Origin: Pseudoruegeria sp. HB172150
GTDB taxonomy: Bacteria; Pseudomonadota; Alphaproteobacteria; Rhodobacterales; Rhodobacteraceae
Reading direction: 5' to 3'
NCBI RefSeq assembly: GCF_013184805.1
Contig: NZ_JAATNG010000005.1
Location: 295,906-359,905, forward strand
Length of the DNA: 64,000 bases
Shown here: positions 44,195-61,682 of the stretch, in pieces
Position numbering within the stretch: position 1 is the first letter of the stretch
How the letters are laid out: every line of letters begins with the position of its first letter
Translations under genes and position numbers: made by a program
The notes under the pieces: generated by a model
What the model was told of the DNA's origin: nothing
Databases searched by the model: none
What the model saw: only the letters and a program-made list of their open reading frames with translations

Positions 44195-44782
44195 ATGAAC
44201 GCGAATTTGAAAAACATCGGCGCCATGGCGATTGCCGCAAGCCTGCTGGTCCAGGCCGGCGCCGCGAGTGCGGAAGGCTGGGCGGTCGAGGGGTACGGCG
44301 GTGTCCGCTTCGAGGGCAACCTCGGGTATGGCGCCATGGATTTCGACACCGACCAGGGAACCATGTTCGGTGCGCGGGTGCTGTACACGCCGAATGACTC
44401 CAACCTGTCCTTCGGCGCCGAGTATAACCGGAGCCAGGCGGAATATACCGGCTATGACAGCTCAGTGAACTCGCAGGCGATCCTTGCGGTCGGGCGCTAC
44501 ACGTTCCCAAGCAACTCGCCTTTGAGCTTCTATGCGGGTCTTGGGCTTGGGGCGATCGAGGTCGAGTATGATGGCGGCTCGATGTTCGCGCCTTACAGCG
44601 GTTCGGCAACGACCTTTGGCGGTCAGGTCTCGCTGGGCGTCAGCTACGACATTTCCGAGCGCGTCAGCCTGCTGGGCGAGTTCATCCACCAGCGCGCATT
44701 CGACGATGTGACCATCGCCGGCGTCAACGGGATCGGGTACAGCAGTAACAACGTGGTTGTCGGCGTTCGGTTCGAGTTCTGA
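44195..44782 (+). CDS. Outer-membrane beta-barrel protein
   Basis: 195 residues. Signal peptide NIGAMAIAASLLVQAGAASA, then a barrel of about eight amphipathic strands with alternating aromatic and polar residues (YGGVRFEGNLGYGAMDFDTD, LSFGAEYNRSQAEYTGYDSS) and a terminal Phe (NNVVVGVRFEF), the BAM recognition signal. It resembles small OmpA-like/OprF-type porin barrels. An in-frame ATG three codons earlier (44186) is possible. It is inserted between nusG and rplK and ends at its own strong terminator, so it is a separate cistron. Function unknown. Confidence 0.85.
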   Translation: MNANLKNIGAMAIAASLLVQAGAASAEGWAVEGYGGVRFEGNLGYGAMDFDTDQGTMFGARVLYTPNDSNLSFGAEYNRSQAEYTGYDSSVNSQAILAVGRYTFPSNSPLSFYAGLGLGAIEVEYDGGSMFAPYSGSATTFGGQVSLGVSYDISERVSLLGEFIHQRAFDDVTIAGVNGIGYSSNNVVVGVRFEF

Positions 44783-44808
44783 GCCGGAGTACATGACTTG
44801 AAGTCTGG

Positions 44809-44842
44809 ATGCGCGTCCTTCGGGGCGCGCATGCTGTTTTTG
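44809..44842 (+). terminator. Rho-independent terminator after the beta-barrel gene
   Basis: ATGCGCGTCC pairs with GGGCGCGCAT around a TTCG tetraloop (44809-44832), followed by GCTGTTTTTGG. It separates the barrel gene from rplK. Confidence 0.82.
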
Positions 44843-44880
44843 GGGTCTCGCCCCCGTAAGGCGTGGCCCGCGCGAATCCC

Positions 44881-44909
44881 TTGCATCACGGCGCAACCCG
44901 GTGTATCCG
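44881..44909 (+). promoter_or_regulatory. Promoter of rplK-rplA
   Basis: TTGCAT (44881-44886), a 17-bp spacer and TATCCG (44904-44909). The leader to rplK is about 115 nt, long enough for the L1 autoregulatory site known in other bacteria. Confidence 0.6.
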
Positions 44910-45032
44910 GCGCGCCTGCCGATCCTTCGGCACACTTGTGGGAGGCGAGACGGACGCGTTCGTCGGACCAGACCACATCAACCGTAAGCCCGCGGAACGC
45001 GTTCGGCGGGCGTTGAGACAAGGAGACGGCCA

Positions 45033-45461
45033 ATGGCCAAGAAAGTCATGGGCACCATGAAGCTTCAGGTGCCTGCCGGACAAGCGAACCCCTCTCCGCC
45101 GGTTGGTCCGGCGCTGGGTCAGCGCGGCATCAACATCATGGAATTCTGCAAGGCGTTCAACGCCAAGACGCAGGAGATGGAGCCCGGTGCGCCGTGCCCG
45201 ACCGTGATCACCTATTACCAGGACAAGTCCTTCACCATGGATATCAAGACGCCGCCCGCGTCTTACTTCCTGAAGAAGGCCGCCAAGCTGAAATCCGGCG
45301 CCAACACTCCCGGCCGTCAGACCGTGGGTACGGTGAACGTCAAGCAGGTGCGCGAGATCGCCGAAGCGAAGATGAAAGATCTGAACGCCAACGACGTCGA
45401 AGCGGCGATGCAGATCATCCTGGGGTCGGCCCGCTCGATGGGCATCGAGGTGAAGGGGTAA
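45033..45461 (+). CDS. rplK: 50S ribosomal protein L11
   Basis: 142-residue protein of the GTPase-associated centre; binds 23S rRNA helices 43/44 and contacts EF-G. N-terminal domain with the proline-rich segment [22 protein letters not shown]..., where thiostrepton binds in sensitive ribosomes; C-terminal rRNA-binding domain ending [10 protein letters not shown]. Ribosome-binding site AAGGAG upstream. It is co-transcribed with rplA, 5 nt downstream. Confidence 0.97.
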   Translation: MAKKVMGTMKLQVPAGQANPSPPVGPALGQRGINIMEFCKAFNAKTQEMEPGAPCPTVITYYQDKSFTMDIKTPPASYFLKKAAKLKSGANTPGRQTVGTVNVKQVREIAEAKMKDLNANDVEAAMQIILGSARSMGIEVKG

Positions 45462-45466
45462 GCGAG

Positions 45467-46186
45467 ATGGCAAAACACGGAAAACGCACCACCGCTGCCC
45501 GCGAAGCTTTTGCCGGCAAGGAAAACCTGTCGGTCGAGGAAGCCGTTGCACTGGTTAAGGCGAATGCCACCGCCAAGTTCGACGAGTCGGTCGAGATCGC
45601 GATGAACCTGGGCGTCGACCCGCGCCACGCCGATCAGATGGTCCGCGGCACGGTGACCCTGCCCAACGGCACCGGCAAGAATGTCCGCGTCGCCGTCTTC
45701 GCCCGTGGCCCGAAAGCCGAGGAAGCGCAGAAGGCCGGGGCCGATATCGTCGGCGCCGAGGACCTGATGGAAACCGTACAGGGCGGCACCATCGAGTTCG
45801 ACCGCTGCATCGCCACCCCGGACATGATGCCGATCGTCGGCCGTCTGGGTAAGGTGCTGGGCCCGCGCAACCTGATGCCGAACCCGAAAGTCGGCACCGT
45901 GACCATGGACGTTGCCGAGGCAGTCAAGGCCGCCAAGGGCGGTCAGGTCCAGTTCAAGGCCGAAAAGGCCGGTGTCGTCCATGCCGGCGTCGGGAAGGCG
46001 TCGTTCGACGAAGGCAAGCTGGCCGAGAACGTCCGTGCCTTTGTGGACGCGGTGAACAAGGCGAAGCCGGCGGGCGCCAAGGGAACCTACATGAAGAAGG
46101 TCTCGATCAGCTCGACCATGGGTCCGGGTGTGTCGGTGGATGTGATGTCCGCGACCGGCAACGCTCCGGTGGAAGCGGCCGAGTAA
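45467..46186 (+). CDS. rplA: 50S ribosomal protein L1
   Basis: 239-residue L1-stalk protein; it guides release of E-site tRNA and, in other bacteria, represses its own mRNA. The start at 45467 ([15 protein letters not shown]) follows AAGCGAG; readings from further upstream lie in rplK in another frame. Signature region [20 protein letters not shown] and C-terminal [17 protein letters not shown]. It is followed within 30 nt by a strong terminator, so rplKA is a closed unit. Confidence 0.97.
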   Translation: MAKHGKRTTAAREAFAGKENLSVEEAVALVKANATAKFDESVEIAMNLGVDPRHADQMVRGTVTLPNGTGKNVRVAVFARGPKAEEAQKAGADIVGAEDLMETVQGGTIEFDRCIATPDMMPIVGRLGKVLGPRNLMPNPKVGTVTMDVAEAVKAAKGGQVQFKAEKAGVVHAGVGKASFDEGKLAENVRAFVDAVNKAKPAGAKGTYMKKVSISSTMGPGVSVDVMSATGNAPVEAAE

Positions 46187-46215
46187 CGCTTCTTTACTTA
46201 CAGGACGATTTCAAG

Positions 46216-46245
46216 CGGGGCCCCTTGGGCCCCGTTTTGCTTTTG
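46216..46245 (+). terminator. Rho-independent terminator after rplA
   Basis: Perfect 8-bp stem CGGGGCCC/GGGCCCCG with a 3-nt loop followed by TTTTGCTTTT. It ends the rplKA operon and so uncouples it from rplJL. Confidence 0.88.
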
Positions 46246-46408
46246 GCGGTCGCATTGCGCGTACCCGTGGCCCGTTTTCACGAAACGGTCGTGATAGAGA
46301 CACCGAACTTTTTCACAAGCTAAATGAATTCGTGACCCTAACGGATCACGCTGGGGCAGCGGTGTCGTGGGGGCATCGTATTCCATCCAAAAGCATCAGG
46401 ACCCAGCC

Positions 46409-47479
46409 ATGCGATCCGTACTTTTCCTGTCGGCCTTCGCGCTGACCGCTCTGCCGCTGTCTGCGGCGGCGACCACTTATAGCACCCTCGACGGCACCGC
46501 ACCCGAAGTCATCGCGCACCGTGGCGCCAGCGGCTACCAGCCGGAACACACGCTGGCTTCCTATGAACTGGCCGCACTGATGGGCGCCGATTACATCGAG
46601 CCCGACGTGGTGATCACCAAAGACGGTGTCGCCATCGCGATGCACGACACGACGCTGACCCGCACCACCAACGTGGAAGACGTGTTCCCGGGCCGGGCCA
46701 GCTATGAAGCGTCGGAGTTCACGCTGGCGGAGATCCGGTCGCTAACCGTGGATATCACCCCGGCGCACCAACTCAGCGATAGCTCGATCCCGGGCTACGT
46801 GCCCTCGACGGGGACGCCTTACCTGGTGCCGACGCTGCAGGAAGTCGTGGATTTCGTCATCGACTTCAACGCGAAGAATGGCACCAATATCGGGCTTTAC
46901 CCGGAACTGAAGACAGCAGACGACGCGCTGAACCGGATCATTGTGGAGACGCTGATTGCCGCCGGGTTCGACGGCCCGGAGGACAAGGTGTTCATTCAGA
47001 GCTTCGACCTGCAGACGCTGCAGGACGTGAAGGCGATCCAGGAGGAACTGGGATCCGACATTCCGCAGGTGGCACTGGGCGCGGCGCAGATGGTGAATGG
47101 CGTGGCCTATCTGATCCGGTCGCTTACAGAGGGGACGGCGCTGGACGCGATCGTCGATTTCGTCGACGCTGTGGGCCCGAGCCTTCTGTCACTGCCAGCG
47201 CTTGGGATCGGAGTGACGCAGGAATACGTGGATTATGCCCACAACCTGGATCTGCTGGTGCATCCCTACACGTTCAACACCTGGGATTCGGATGCGGCTT
47301 ATTCCGAGTTCGAACCCTATTTTGATATGGGGATCGACGGGTTCTTCACCAATTACACCGATGTCGCGATCGCGGCGATCGAGACCTACGGGCCGGAACC
47401 GTCGCCGGTGCCGCTGCCGGCCACGGCGCTGCTGTTGTTGAGCGGGATCGGCCTGATTGCGATGCGCCGGCGCGGCTAG
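46409..47479 (+). CDS. Glycerophosphodiester phosphodiesterase with VPLPA-CTERM sorting tail
   Basis: 356-residue exported enzyme. It hydrolyses glycerophosphodiesters (lipid head groups) to glycerol-3-phosphate and an alcohol. Signal peptide MRSVLFLSAFALTALPLSAA. GDPD motifs: EVIAHRGASGYQPEHT (catalytic His/Arg), DYIEPDVVITKDGVAIAMHD and, in the C-terminal half, VHPYTFNTWDS. The C-terminus (VPLPATALLLLSGIGLIAMR RRG) is a VPLPA-CTERM signal: VPLPA motif, membrane helix and basic tail, recognised by an exosortase. It is inserted between rplA and rplJ, on its own after the rplA terminator. Confidence 0.9.
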   Translation: MRSVLFLSAFALTALPLSAAATTYSTLDGTAPEVIAHRGASGYQPEHTLASYELAALMGADYIEPDVVITKDGVAIAMHDTTLTRTTNVEDVFPGRASYEASEFTLAEIRSLTVDITPAHQLSDSSIPGYVPSTGTPYLVPTLQEVVDFVIDFNAKNGTNIGLYPELKTADDALNRIIVETLIAAGFDGPEDKVFIQSFDLQTLQDVKAIQEELGSDIPQVALGAAQMVNGVAYLIRSLTEGTALDAIVDFVDAVGPSLLSLPALGIGVTQEYVDYAHNLDLLVHPYTFNTWDSDAAYSEFEPYFDMGIDGFFTNYTDVAIAAIETYGPEPSPVPLPATALLLLSGIGLIAMRRRG

Positions 47480-47521
47480 TCGGTTCGGAAACGGGTAACG
47501 CGCCGTTTCGGTGCGTTGCCG

Positions 47522-48286
47522 TCAACCGCGTCCGACCGCGGCCCGCGCGGCGTCGCGGCAAGCGTCTTCCAGGGCGCCGGGCTTGTGACGAGCGGCGTCG
47601 AGGCTGTCCCCGGCCGTTTCGCCGTCGACCGCGCCGCTGGCGATGCGGGACATGGAATAGGTTGCGACCCGGGAGATGCCTTTCAGCGTTTCACGCGCCA
47701 GCGCGTGGAGCGCGAGGTAGTCGAGGTGGGTGCCGAGAAGGCCGGCCCCCTTTGCCTCGCCGCCCTCGGAATTGATCCGGCAGGCCCCGGCATCGGTGGA
47801 CAGGAACGAGCGGCAGATCATCGGGCGTGCGTCGTAAGCGCGGCAAGCGCGGGTTTCGGGATCGAGCGCGGCGCAGGCGGCTGGATGCCATCCACGGCCG
47901 TCGGGCTGGCCGGCGAGTGGCGCGAGCGCGTCATGCAATCGGCGCGCCTCGGTTTCTGTGATGGTGCCACCGTCGCCGCCGGAAAGGATGCAGCAGAACG
48001 CGCAGCCGGCGGCGCAGGCGGCATTCTTGACGGCTTCGGGCGGGGTGCGCAGCATCTCGTCGCGCAGTGCCGTGCCGATCTGCCAGGCGGCCCTGCCGGA
48101 GGCCATATCGGAAAGGACCTTGGCGGGCGGCAGTCCGTGGCGTTCGGCCGTATCGAGGTAGGCGGCGAGCATCCGGCGGGCGCGGTCTGTGGCGGCGCTG
48201 CCGGCACCCTGTGCACGGGCACGCTTGGCACGTGCCTTGAGATCAGCCGGGGTGGCCGCGCGGCGCTTTGCAATTGCGGCACTCAT
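47522..48286 (-). CDS. YkgJ family cysteine cluster protein
   Basis: 254 residues from the ATG at 48286, with AAGGT just upstream. Cysteine-cluster motifs: AACAAGCAFCC, then CAALDPETRACRAYDARPMI followed by CRSF, matching the zinc- or iron-chelating YkgJ (UPF0153) pattern. The role is unknown. The frame is open without interruption to 48667, with an alternative ATG at 48553 that would add about 89 residues; this extension has noticeably more A/T-ending codons. The gene runs antisense between rplA and rplJ. Confidence 0.8.
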   Translation of the reverse strand: MSAAIAKRRAATPADLKARAKRARAQGAGSAATDRARRMLAAYLDTAERHGLPPAKVLSDMASGRAAWQIGTALRDEMLRTPPEAVKNAACAAGCAFCCILSGGDGGTITETEARRLHDALAPLAGQPDGRGWHPAACAALDPETRACRAYDARPMICRSFLSTDAGACRINSEGGEAKGAGLLGTHLDYLALHALARETLKGISRVATYSMSRIASGAVDGETAGDSLDAARHKPGALEDACRDAARAAVGRG

Positions 48287-48725
48287 ACCTTGTATTTCCT
48301 GATGTATGGCAGCATGCGGTGACCGTAGGCTCAAGATGGCCAAAAGGTCCAGCAGCAGCCGTTTGAGTGCCGTATCGGAAGGCGAGCCGTGCAAGTTGCG
48401 TAAAATTTGCGCGAGTATCGTGACAAGCTGAACGGAATTCACTTTCTGCTCTTCACATTTCTGGAAGAACCTACTAACACCCGCCTTTGTCAGGTCGCCC
48501 CGAACTCTCGTGGCGGCCTGATGATTCGTCCGAGACGGTGGGTGGTCCGCCATGATGATGGGCCATAATTCCTGCCTGAGACGGGAAAGAGACAAGATTT
48601 CTTCGGACGGCGGTTCCGCCGTGCCGGGGCGACTTGGCCGGACCCGTAAGGACCCGATGCCGGGCATATGTCCGGTAAATTAGGAGCCGGAGGGTCATTT
48701 GGCCCTCCATACTTGGAGCAAAACT
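48287..48725. other. Upstream region of rplJ, with open extension of the YkgJ-type gene
   Basis: Bases 48287-48553 could encode an extra N-terminal part of the minus-strand YkgJ-type protein, but base composition is more A/T-rich than in its neighbours. Bases 48554-48725 are the leader of rplJ on the plus strand, with hairpins ACGGCGG/CCGCCGT (48607-48622) and GGAGGG/CCCTCC (48689-48707). I found no convincing rplJ promoter. Confidence 0.45.
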
Positions 48726-49244
48726 GTGGATAGAGCCCAGAAAGAGAAAGTGGTCGATGAACTCGGCCAGATCTTCGAAAGCTCTGGCGTCGTGGTGGTA
48801 GCACACTACGCGGGTCTCACGGTTGCCGAGATGCAGGACCTGCGCGCACGCATGCGTGATGCGGGTGGGGCCGTTCGCGTCGCCAAGAACAGGCTCGCCA
48901 AGATCGCCCTGGAAGGAAAGCCGAACGCTTCGATCGCCGACCTTCTGACGGGTATGACCGTACTCGCCTATTCCGAGGACCCCGTGGCAGCAGCCAAGGT
49001 GGCCGAGGACTTCGCCAAGGATAACAAGAAATTCGAGATCCTTGGCGGTGCTATGGGCGAAACGGCTCTGGACCGGGCCGGTGTGGAAGCCGTGTCGAAA
49101 ATGCCGTCGCGCGAGGAGCTCATCGCTTCCATCGTCGGCTGTCTCGGCGCACCCGCTTCGAACATCGCCGGGGCCATTGGCGCACCTGCTTCGAACATCG
49201 CGAGCATCCTCTCGACTATCGAGGAAAAGGCCGAAGCGGCCTGA
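48726..49244 (+). CDS. rplJ: 50S ribosomal protein L10
   Basis: 172-residue base of the ribosomal stalk; it carries L7/L12 dimers. The start is the GTG at 48726 ([20 protein letters not shown]) with GGAG 8 nt upstream. A longer TTG reading from 48699 adds nine untypical residues. The N-terminal rRNA-binding domain contains [14 protein letters not shown]; the C-terminal helix binds L12. An Ala/Ser segment, [20 protein letters not shown], is an internal duplication of nine residues. Followed by rplL after 72 nt. Confidence 0.95.
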   Translation: MDRAQKEKVVDELGQIFESSGVVVVAHYAGLTVAEMQDLRARMRDAGGAVRVAKNRLAKIALEGKPNASIADLLTGMTVLAYSEDPVAAAKVAEDFAKDNKKFEILGGAMGETALDRAGVEAVSKMPSREELIASIVGCLGAPASNIAGAIGAPASNIASILSTIEEKAEAA

Positions 49245-49261
49245 GGCAAACGGGATATCCG

Positions 49262-49283
49262 CGCGGGGTTGCAAACCCACGCG
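49262..49283 (+). other. Hairpin in the rplJ-rplL gap
   Basis: CGCGGGGTT pairs with AACCC-A-CGCG around a GCA loop (one bulged A). It lies 33 nt before rplL and has no U-run; it may affect mRNA processing or rplL translation. Confidence 0.4.
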
Positions 49284-49316
49284 TTGGAACACATCTAGGA
49301 AAACGGAAACAGACAA

Positions 49317-49700
49317 ATGGCTGATCTGAAGAAACTCGCCGAAGAGATCGTGGGTCTGACCCTGCTCGAGGCCCAGGAACTGAAAACCATCCTCAAAGAC
49401 GAATACGGCATCGAGCCCGCCGCTGGCGGCGCGGTGATGATGGCCGGTCCGGCTGCTGGTGGCGACGCCGCCGCTGCTGAGGAAGAAAAGACCGAATTCG
49501 ACGTCATCCTGAAGTCGGCCGGTGCATCCAAGATCAACGTGATCAAGGAAGTCCGCGCGATCACCGGTCTTGGCTTGAAAGAAGCCAAGGATCTGGTCGA
49601 AGCCGGTGGCAAGGCCGTCAAAGAAGGCGTGTCGAAAGACGAGGCCGAAGAGATCAAGGGCAAGCTGGAAGCAGCTGGCGCCGAGGTCGAGGTCAAGTAA
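49317..49700 (+). CDS. rplL: 50S ribosomal protein L7/L12
   Basis: 127-residue acidic stalk protein that recruits translation factors. N-terminal dimerisation domain ([20 protein letters not shown]), flexible Ala/Gly hinge ([14 protein letters not shown]) and C-terminal factor-binding domain ([18 protein letters not shown]). Present in several copies per ribosome, so higher translation than rplJ is expected. Confidence 0.97.
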   Translation: MADLKKLAEEIVGLTLLEAQELKTILKDEYGIEPAAGGAVMMAGPAAGGDAAAAEEEKTEFDVILKSAGASKINVIKEVRAITGLGLKEAKDLVEAGGKAVKEGVSKDEAEEIKGKLEAAGAEVEVK

Positions 49701-49745
49701 TTCCGCGTCCGGTCCGGTGGGCCGGAAAGCGTATCGAAAATGGCT

Positions 49746-49814
49746 GGATCCGGGGGATTCCCGGGTCCGGCTATCCGCGTCTCAGGAAGGGCTTCTTGCC
49801 CCGGAGCCTTTCCT
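49746..49814 (+). promoter_or_regulatory. Paired hairpins in the rplL-rpoB gap
   Basis: First hairpin: GGATCCGGG/CCCGGGTCC, 9 bp with one T:G pair, 5-nt loop (49746-49768). Second: AGGAAGGGCT/AGCCTTTCCT, 10 bp with one G:T pair, 11-nt loop (49784-49814). Neither has a U-run. In E. coli the same gap contains an attenuator and an RNase III site; a similar role is inferred. Confidence 0.5.
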
Positions 49815-49948
49815 AAGGTGCGGTGAGTGATCGGGCGGCTGTCGGTGGGACGACGGCCAGGGATAGATCGCTCCGACCTGTTTCCAAGGGCGCGATACCG
49901 GGGCCCGACGGTATCTGCGTTTGCGAAGATGAAAGGTGAACTCCTCCC

Positions 49949-54085
<4,137 letters not shown>

Positions 54086-54174
54086 CGGGACGAGCGCCTT
54101 CGATGGCGCTTGGCAGGGCGCTTTGACGCGCCTTGCTCCCGGCCTGACCCAACGCCCCTGAATAGGAATTCGAG

Positions 54175-58416
<4,242 letters not shown>

Positions 58417-58440
58417 TCTCGACTTTCCCCTGATATGCAG

Positions 58441-58472
58441 GAGCCCCGCCTTGGCGGGGCTCTTTGCGTTTC
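58441..58472 (+). terminator. Rho-independent terminator after rpoC
   Basis: 10-bp stem GAGCCCCGCC/GGCGGGGCTC with a 2-nt TT centre, followed by TTTGCGTTT, about 25 nt after the rpoC stop. Confidence 0.85.
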
Positions 58473-58499
58473 GAGGGTTGAATTCGCGCCGTCGGCGCG

Positions 58500-59525
58500 T
58501 CAATTCATCGAGCCGGCAAGTTCCATGTGCCGCTGAAAGCGCGGGTCATCTTCGGCGGGCTGTCCGGCTGCATGAGCGAGGCGCGTAACATAATCGGCGC
58601 AGCACAAGTGGTGCAGTCGCGCTATGCCTGGCAAGGCCATTGCCTGGGCGTGGAGAGCGGCGAATTGCTGCGTATAGCGTAGGGCGGAGATATCGGTGTC
58701 TTCGTTCCGGTCGTATCTGACGAGGAAGTCATCGGTGTATCGGTCGCGCCTGGCGGCGGGGCTGGGTGTGCCGCGCTTCAGCGCGAAGCTTTCCGGCGAG
58801 CGGATCATATAGTGGTTCATCTGTGCCGCCGCGTGCGTGACGCGATCGGGATGCGTCGCCATCTGCTCACCTTGCCGAGGATCGTAGCGCGAAAGGTTAC
58901 GCCCTTCGCTGTCGATCCAGCGGTTCGCTCCCTTGCCCCAGTCGCCGTCGAAGCCGATTGGGCTGTGCATGCCGAAGCGCCGAAACTCCAGAGGATGCCG
59001 GATCAGTGACTTGAAGGAGGTGTTGGCGGGATGGTGGGCTTCGGCACAGCGGGTGAATGTGCGGTGTTGGAGCGTGTCATGCCATTCGGACTCGCCACTG
59101 CTGCCAAAGACTTTCCAGTGAAAGGCGATACCGTGGAAACGTTCGGGTGCGTCGTTGAGAAAGCCGGGAATTGTGCCGTCGCCGTCGTGGATTACGAGGA
59201 ATTCGTCGACATCACAGATCAATAGCCAGTCATGGCTGGCGACACTAGGGTGATTGCGGAAGGCGGCATGAGCGGAGCGCTTTGGTGGCGTGCCCGGCGG
59301 CGGGGAGTGGGTGATATGTGTTAGCCAGCCGGCTTGTTGCAGCAGATCCAGAAGCTGCGGTGAGTGGTCGGTGCAGTCATTGGTGGCGACCAGGAGGTCG
59401 AAGCCGAGCATCCTGTACCAGGTGACCCATTCAACGAGAAAGGCGCCTTCGTTGCGCATTGCCGCGGCGACGAGAAAGGCGCTGTCAGTGCGCATGCGGG
59501 GCCGGTCCGGTTCTTGCCATTCCAT
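58500..59525 (-). CDS. Glycosyltransferase family 2 protein (Glyco_tranf_2_4 type)
   Basis: 341 residues in this reading. The GT-A-like N-terminal domain contains AAAMRNEGAFLVEWVTWYRM, NDCTDHSPQLLDLL, and a DxD motif in LLICDVDEFLVIHDG. C-terminal features include HPLEFRRFGMHSPIGFDGDW and AQMNHYMIRSPESFALK. Such proteins occur in surface-polysaccharide or glycan-modification loci; acceptor unknown. The start is uncertain: ATGs at 59525 and 59495 and a GTG at 59561 are all in frame, none with a strong Shine-Dalgarno. It lies antisense between rpoC and rpsL. Confidence 0.85.
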   Translation of the reverse strand: MEWQEPDRPRMRTDSAFLVAAAMRNEGAFLVEWVTWYRMLGFDLLVATNDCTDHSPQLLDLLQQAGWLTHITHSPPPGTPPKRSAHAAFRNHPSVASHDWLLICDVDEFLVIHDGDGTIPGFLNDAPERFHGIAFHWKVFGSSGESEWHDTLQHRTFTRCAEAHHPANTSFKSLIRHPLEFRRFGMHSPIGFDGDWGKGANRWIDSEGRNLSRYDPRQGEQMATHPDRVTHAAAQMNHYMIRSPESFALKRGTPSPAARRDRYTDDFLVRYDRNEDTDISALRYTQQFAALHAQAMALPGIARLHHLCCADYVTRLAHAAGQPAEDDPRFQRHMELAGSMN

Positions 59526-59620
59526 AGCAGATAGCGCGTCGGCCCGGGGCAAGTCTACCACTGGCCGATCCTGTCGAAGCCGCTGGCGCAGCCCGAAATT
59601 CGCTGCTACGGGCCGTCGCC

Positions 59621-60526
59621 ATGGCAGCGATGTCGGACAACCTGCGCGGCTCCATGCTGATGGCCGCGTCGATGGCGAGCTTCACCATCAACGACGCCTG
59701 CATGAAGGCGACGAGCGACGAGCTTCCGATGTTCCAGGCGCTTTTCCTGCGCGGAGTCTCGACCTCGCTGCTGATGTTGGTGCTGGCCTGGATGCTGGGC
59801 GGGCTGAGCCTTCGGTTTTCGAGCCGCGACTGGATGCTGATCCTGATGCGGAACGTGACCGAGATCGGCGCCGCATATTTCTTTCTGTCGGCGTTGTTCA
59901 ATATGCCGCTCGCCAATGCCTCGGCGATCATGCAGGCGCTGCCCCTGTCGGTGACACTGGCGGGTGCGGTGTTCATGGGCGAGGTCGTGGGATGGCGGCG
60001 GCTGAGCGCGATCATGTTCGGGTTCATCGGGGTGATGCTGATCGTGCGGCCAGGGGCGGAGGGGTTCAGCGTCTATTCCCTTTATGCGCTGGTTGCGGTG
60101 ACGCTGGTAACCGCGCGCGACATCATTTCCCGCAAGCTGTCGGCTCTCGTGCCGTCGATGACGGTGGCACTGTTCAACGCGGTGTCGGTGATGGTTTTCT
60201 TCGGGCTGGCGTCGATCTTCATCGATTGGGCTCCGCTGTCAGGCAAGGCAGCGGCGCAGCTGGGGCTGGCATCGGTCCTGATTATCGGCGGCTACCTGTT
60301 CAGCGTCTCGGCGATGCGGGTCGGTGAAATCGCCGTCGTGGCTCCGTTTCGATATACCAGCCTGCTCTGGGCGCTGCTTCTGGGTTTTGTCGTATTCGGC
60401 GATTGGCCGGAGCCGTTAACTTTGTTGGGCGCAGGTATTGTAGTTGCGACCGGCGTATATACATTCTACCGCGAGCGACGGCTTCGACGTCCGCAATTTC
60501 CGCCAAAGACACTGAGAATCCGCTGA
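59621..60526 (+). CDS. DMT family transporter (EamA domains)
   Basis: 301-residue inner-membrane protein with ten predicted helices in two EamA repeats. N-terminal repeat SMASFTINDACMKATSDELP, then FLRGVSTSLLMLVLAWML; the second repeat is around LFNAVSVMVFFGLASIFIDW and VVAPFRYTSLLWALLLGFVV. Family members export amino acids, metabolites or S-adenosylmethionine; the substrate here is unknown. It is divergent from the glycosyltransferase gene and precedes the rpsL promoter by about 35 nt. Confidence 0.9.
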   Translation: MAAMSDNLRGSMLMAASMASFTINDACMKATSDELPMFQALFLRGVSTSLLMLVLAWMLGGLSLRFSSRDWMLILMRNVTEIGAAYFFLSALFNMPLANASAIMQALPLSVTLAGAVFMGEVVGWRRLSAIMFGFIGVMLIVRPGAEGFSVYSLYALVAVTLVTARDIISRKLSALVPSMTVALFNAVSVMVFFGLASIFIDWAPLSGKAAAQLGLASVLIIGGYLFSVSAMRVGEIAVVAPFRYTSLLWALLLGFVVFGDWPEPLTLLGAGIVVATGVYTFYRERRLRRPQFPPKTLRIR

Positions 60527-60561
60527 TCGGGCAGGGTACGGCTGGAAGGATTGCCAAGCTG

Positions 60562-60590
60562 TTGACAAGGGTCGGGACTCACCCTATACG
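60562..60590 (+). promoter_or_regulatory. Promoter of the rpsL-rpsG-fusA-tuf operon
   Basis: Consensus TTGACA (60562-60567), a 17-bp spacer and TATACG (60585-60590). It is the best sigma-70-type promoter in the window. A leader of about 205 nt follows, containing a GC-rich stem near 60678-60710 followed by GGTTTTCGTGTTTT, possibly an attenuator. Confidence 0.78.
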
Positions 60591-60804
60591 GCGCCCACTC
60601 GGGCGGAGGCATACCGCCTGTCACAGAACTGAAGTGGTCATGATCCGGGCCAGACGCCCCGATCCTCTGTAAACCCACCGCGTCGTTCCCGCGAACGGGG
60701 ACGGGTGCGGTTTTCGTGTTTTGCGGACGCGCGAGACACGGCCATCGAAACCGGGGACGCGCGCCCCATGAGACATAGTGTTGCAACACGGGGAATGAAC
60801 CGGA

Positions 60805-61176
60805 ATGCCAACGATCCAACAGCTGATCCGCAAGCCGCGGCAGCCTAAAGTAAAACGATCCAAGTCGCAGCACTTGGAAAGCTGCCCGCAAAAGCGTGGC
60901 GTCTGCACGCGCGTCTACACGACGACGCCGAAGAAGCCGAACTCGGCCATGCGGAAGGTTGCCAAGGTGCGCCTGACCAACGGTTATGAGGTGATCAGCT
61001 ACATCCCCGGTGAAAGCCACAACCTGCAGGAGCACTCGGTGGTCCTGATTCGCGGCGGCCGGGTGAAAGACCTTCCGGGTGTCCGCTACCACATCCTGCG
61101 CGGTGTGCTTGATACCCAGGGCGTCAAGGACCGTAAGCAGCGCCGCTCGAAATACGGCGCCAAGAAGCCGAAATAA
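60805..61176 (+). CDS. rpsL: 30S ribosomal protein S12
   Basis: 123-residue decoding-centre protein. [20 protein letters not shown] at the N-terminus; [20 protein letters not shown] and [17 protein letters not shown] carry the two Lys residues (E. coli 42 and 87 region) whose mutation gives streptomycin resistance; both are the sensitive form. First gene of the str-type operon, 12 nt before rpsG. Confidence 0.98.
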   Translation: MPTIQQLIRKPRQPKVKRSKSQHLESCPQKRGVCTRVYTTTPKKPNSAMRKVAKVRLTNGYEVISYIPGESHNLQEHSVVLIRGGRVKDLPGVRYHILRGVLDTQGVKDRKQRRSKYGAKKPK

Positions 61177-61659
<483 letters not shown>

Positions 61660-61682
61660 TTCAGATCTAAAGGCACCCTCTC

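Noticed and set aside
48474..49316. 280-codon minus-strand frame over rplJ
   Set aside because: A shadow of rplJ; its product has no domain and rplJ is certain.
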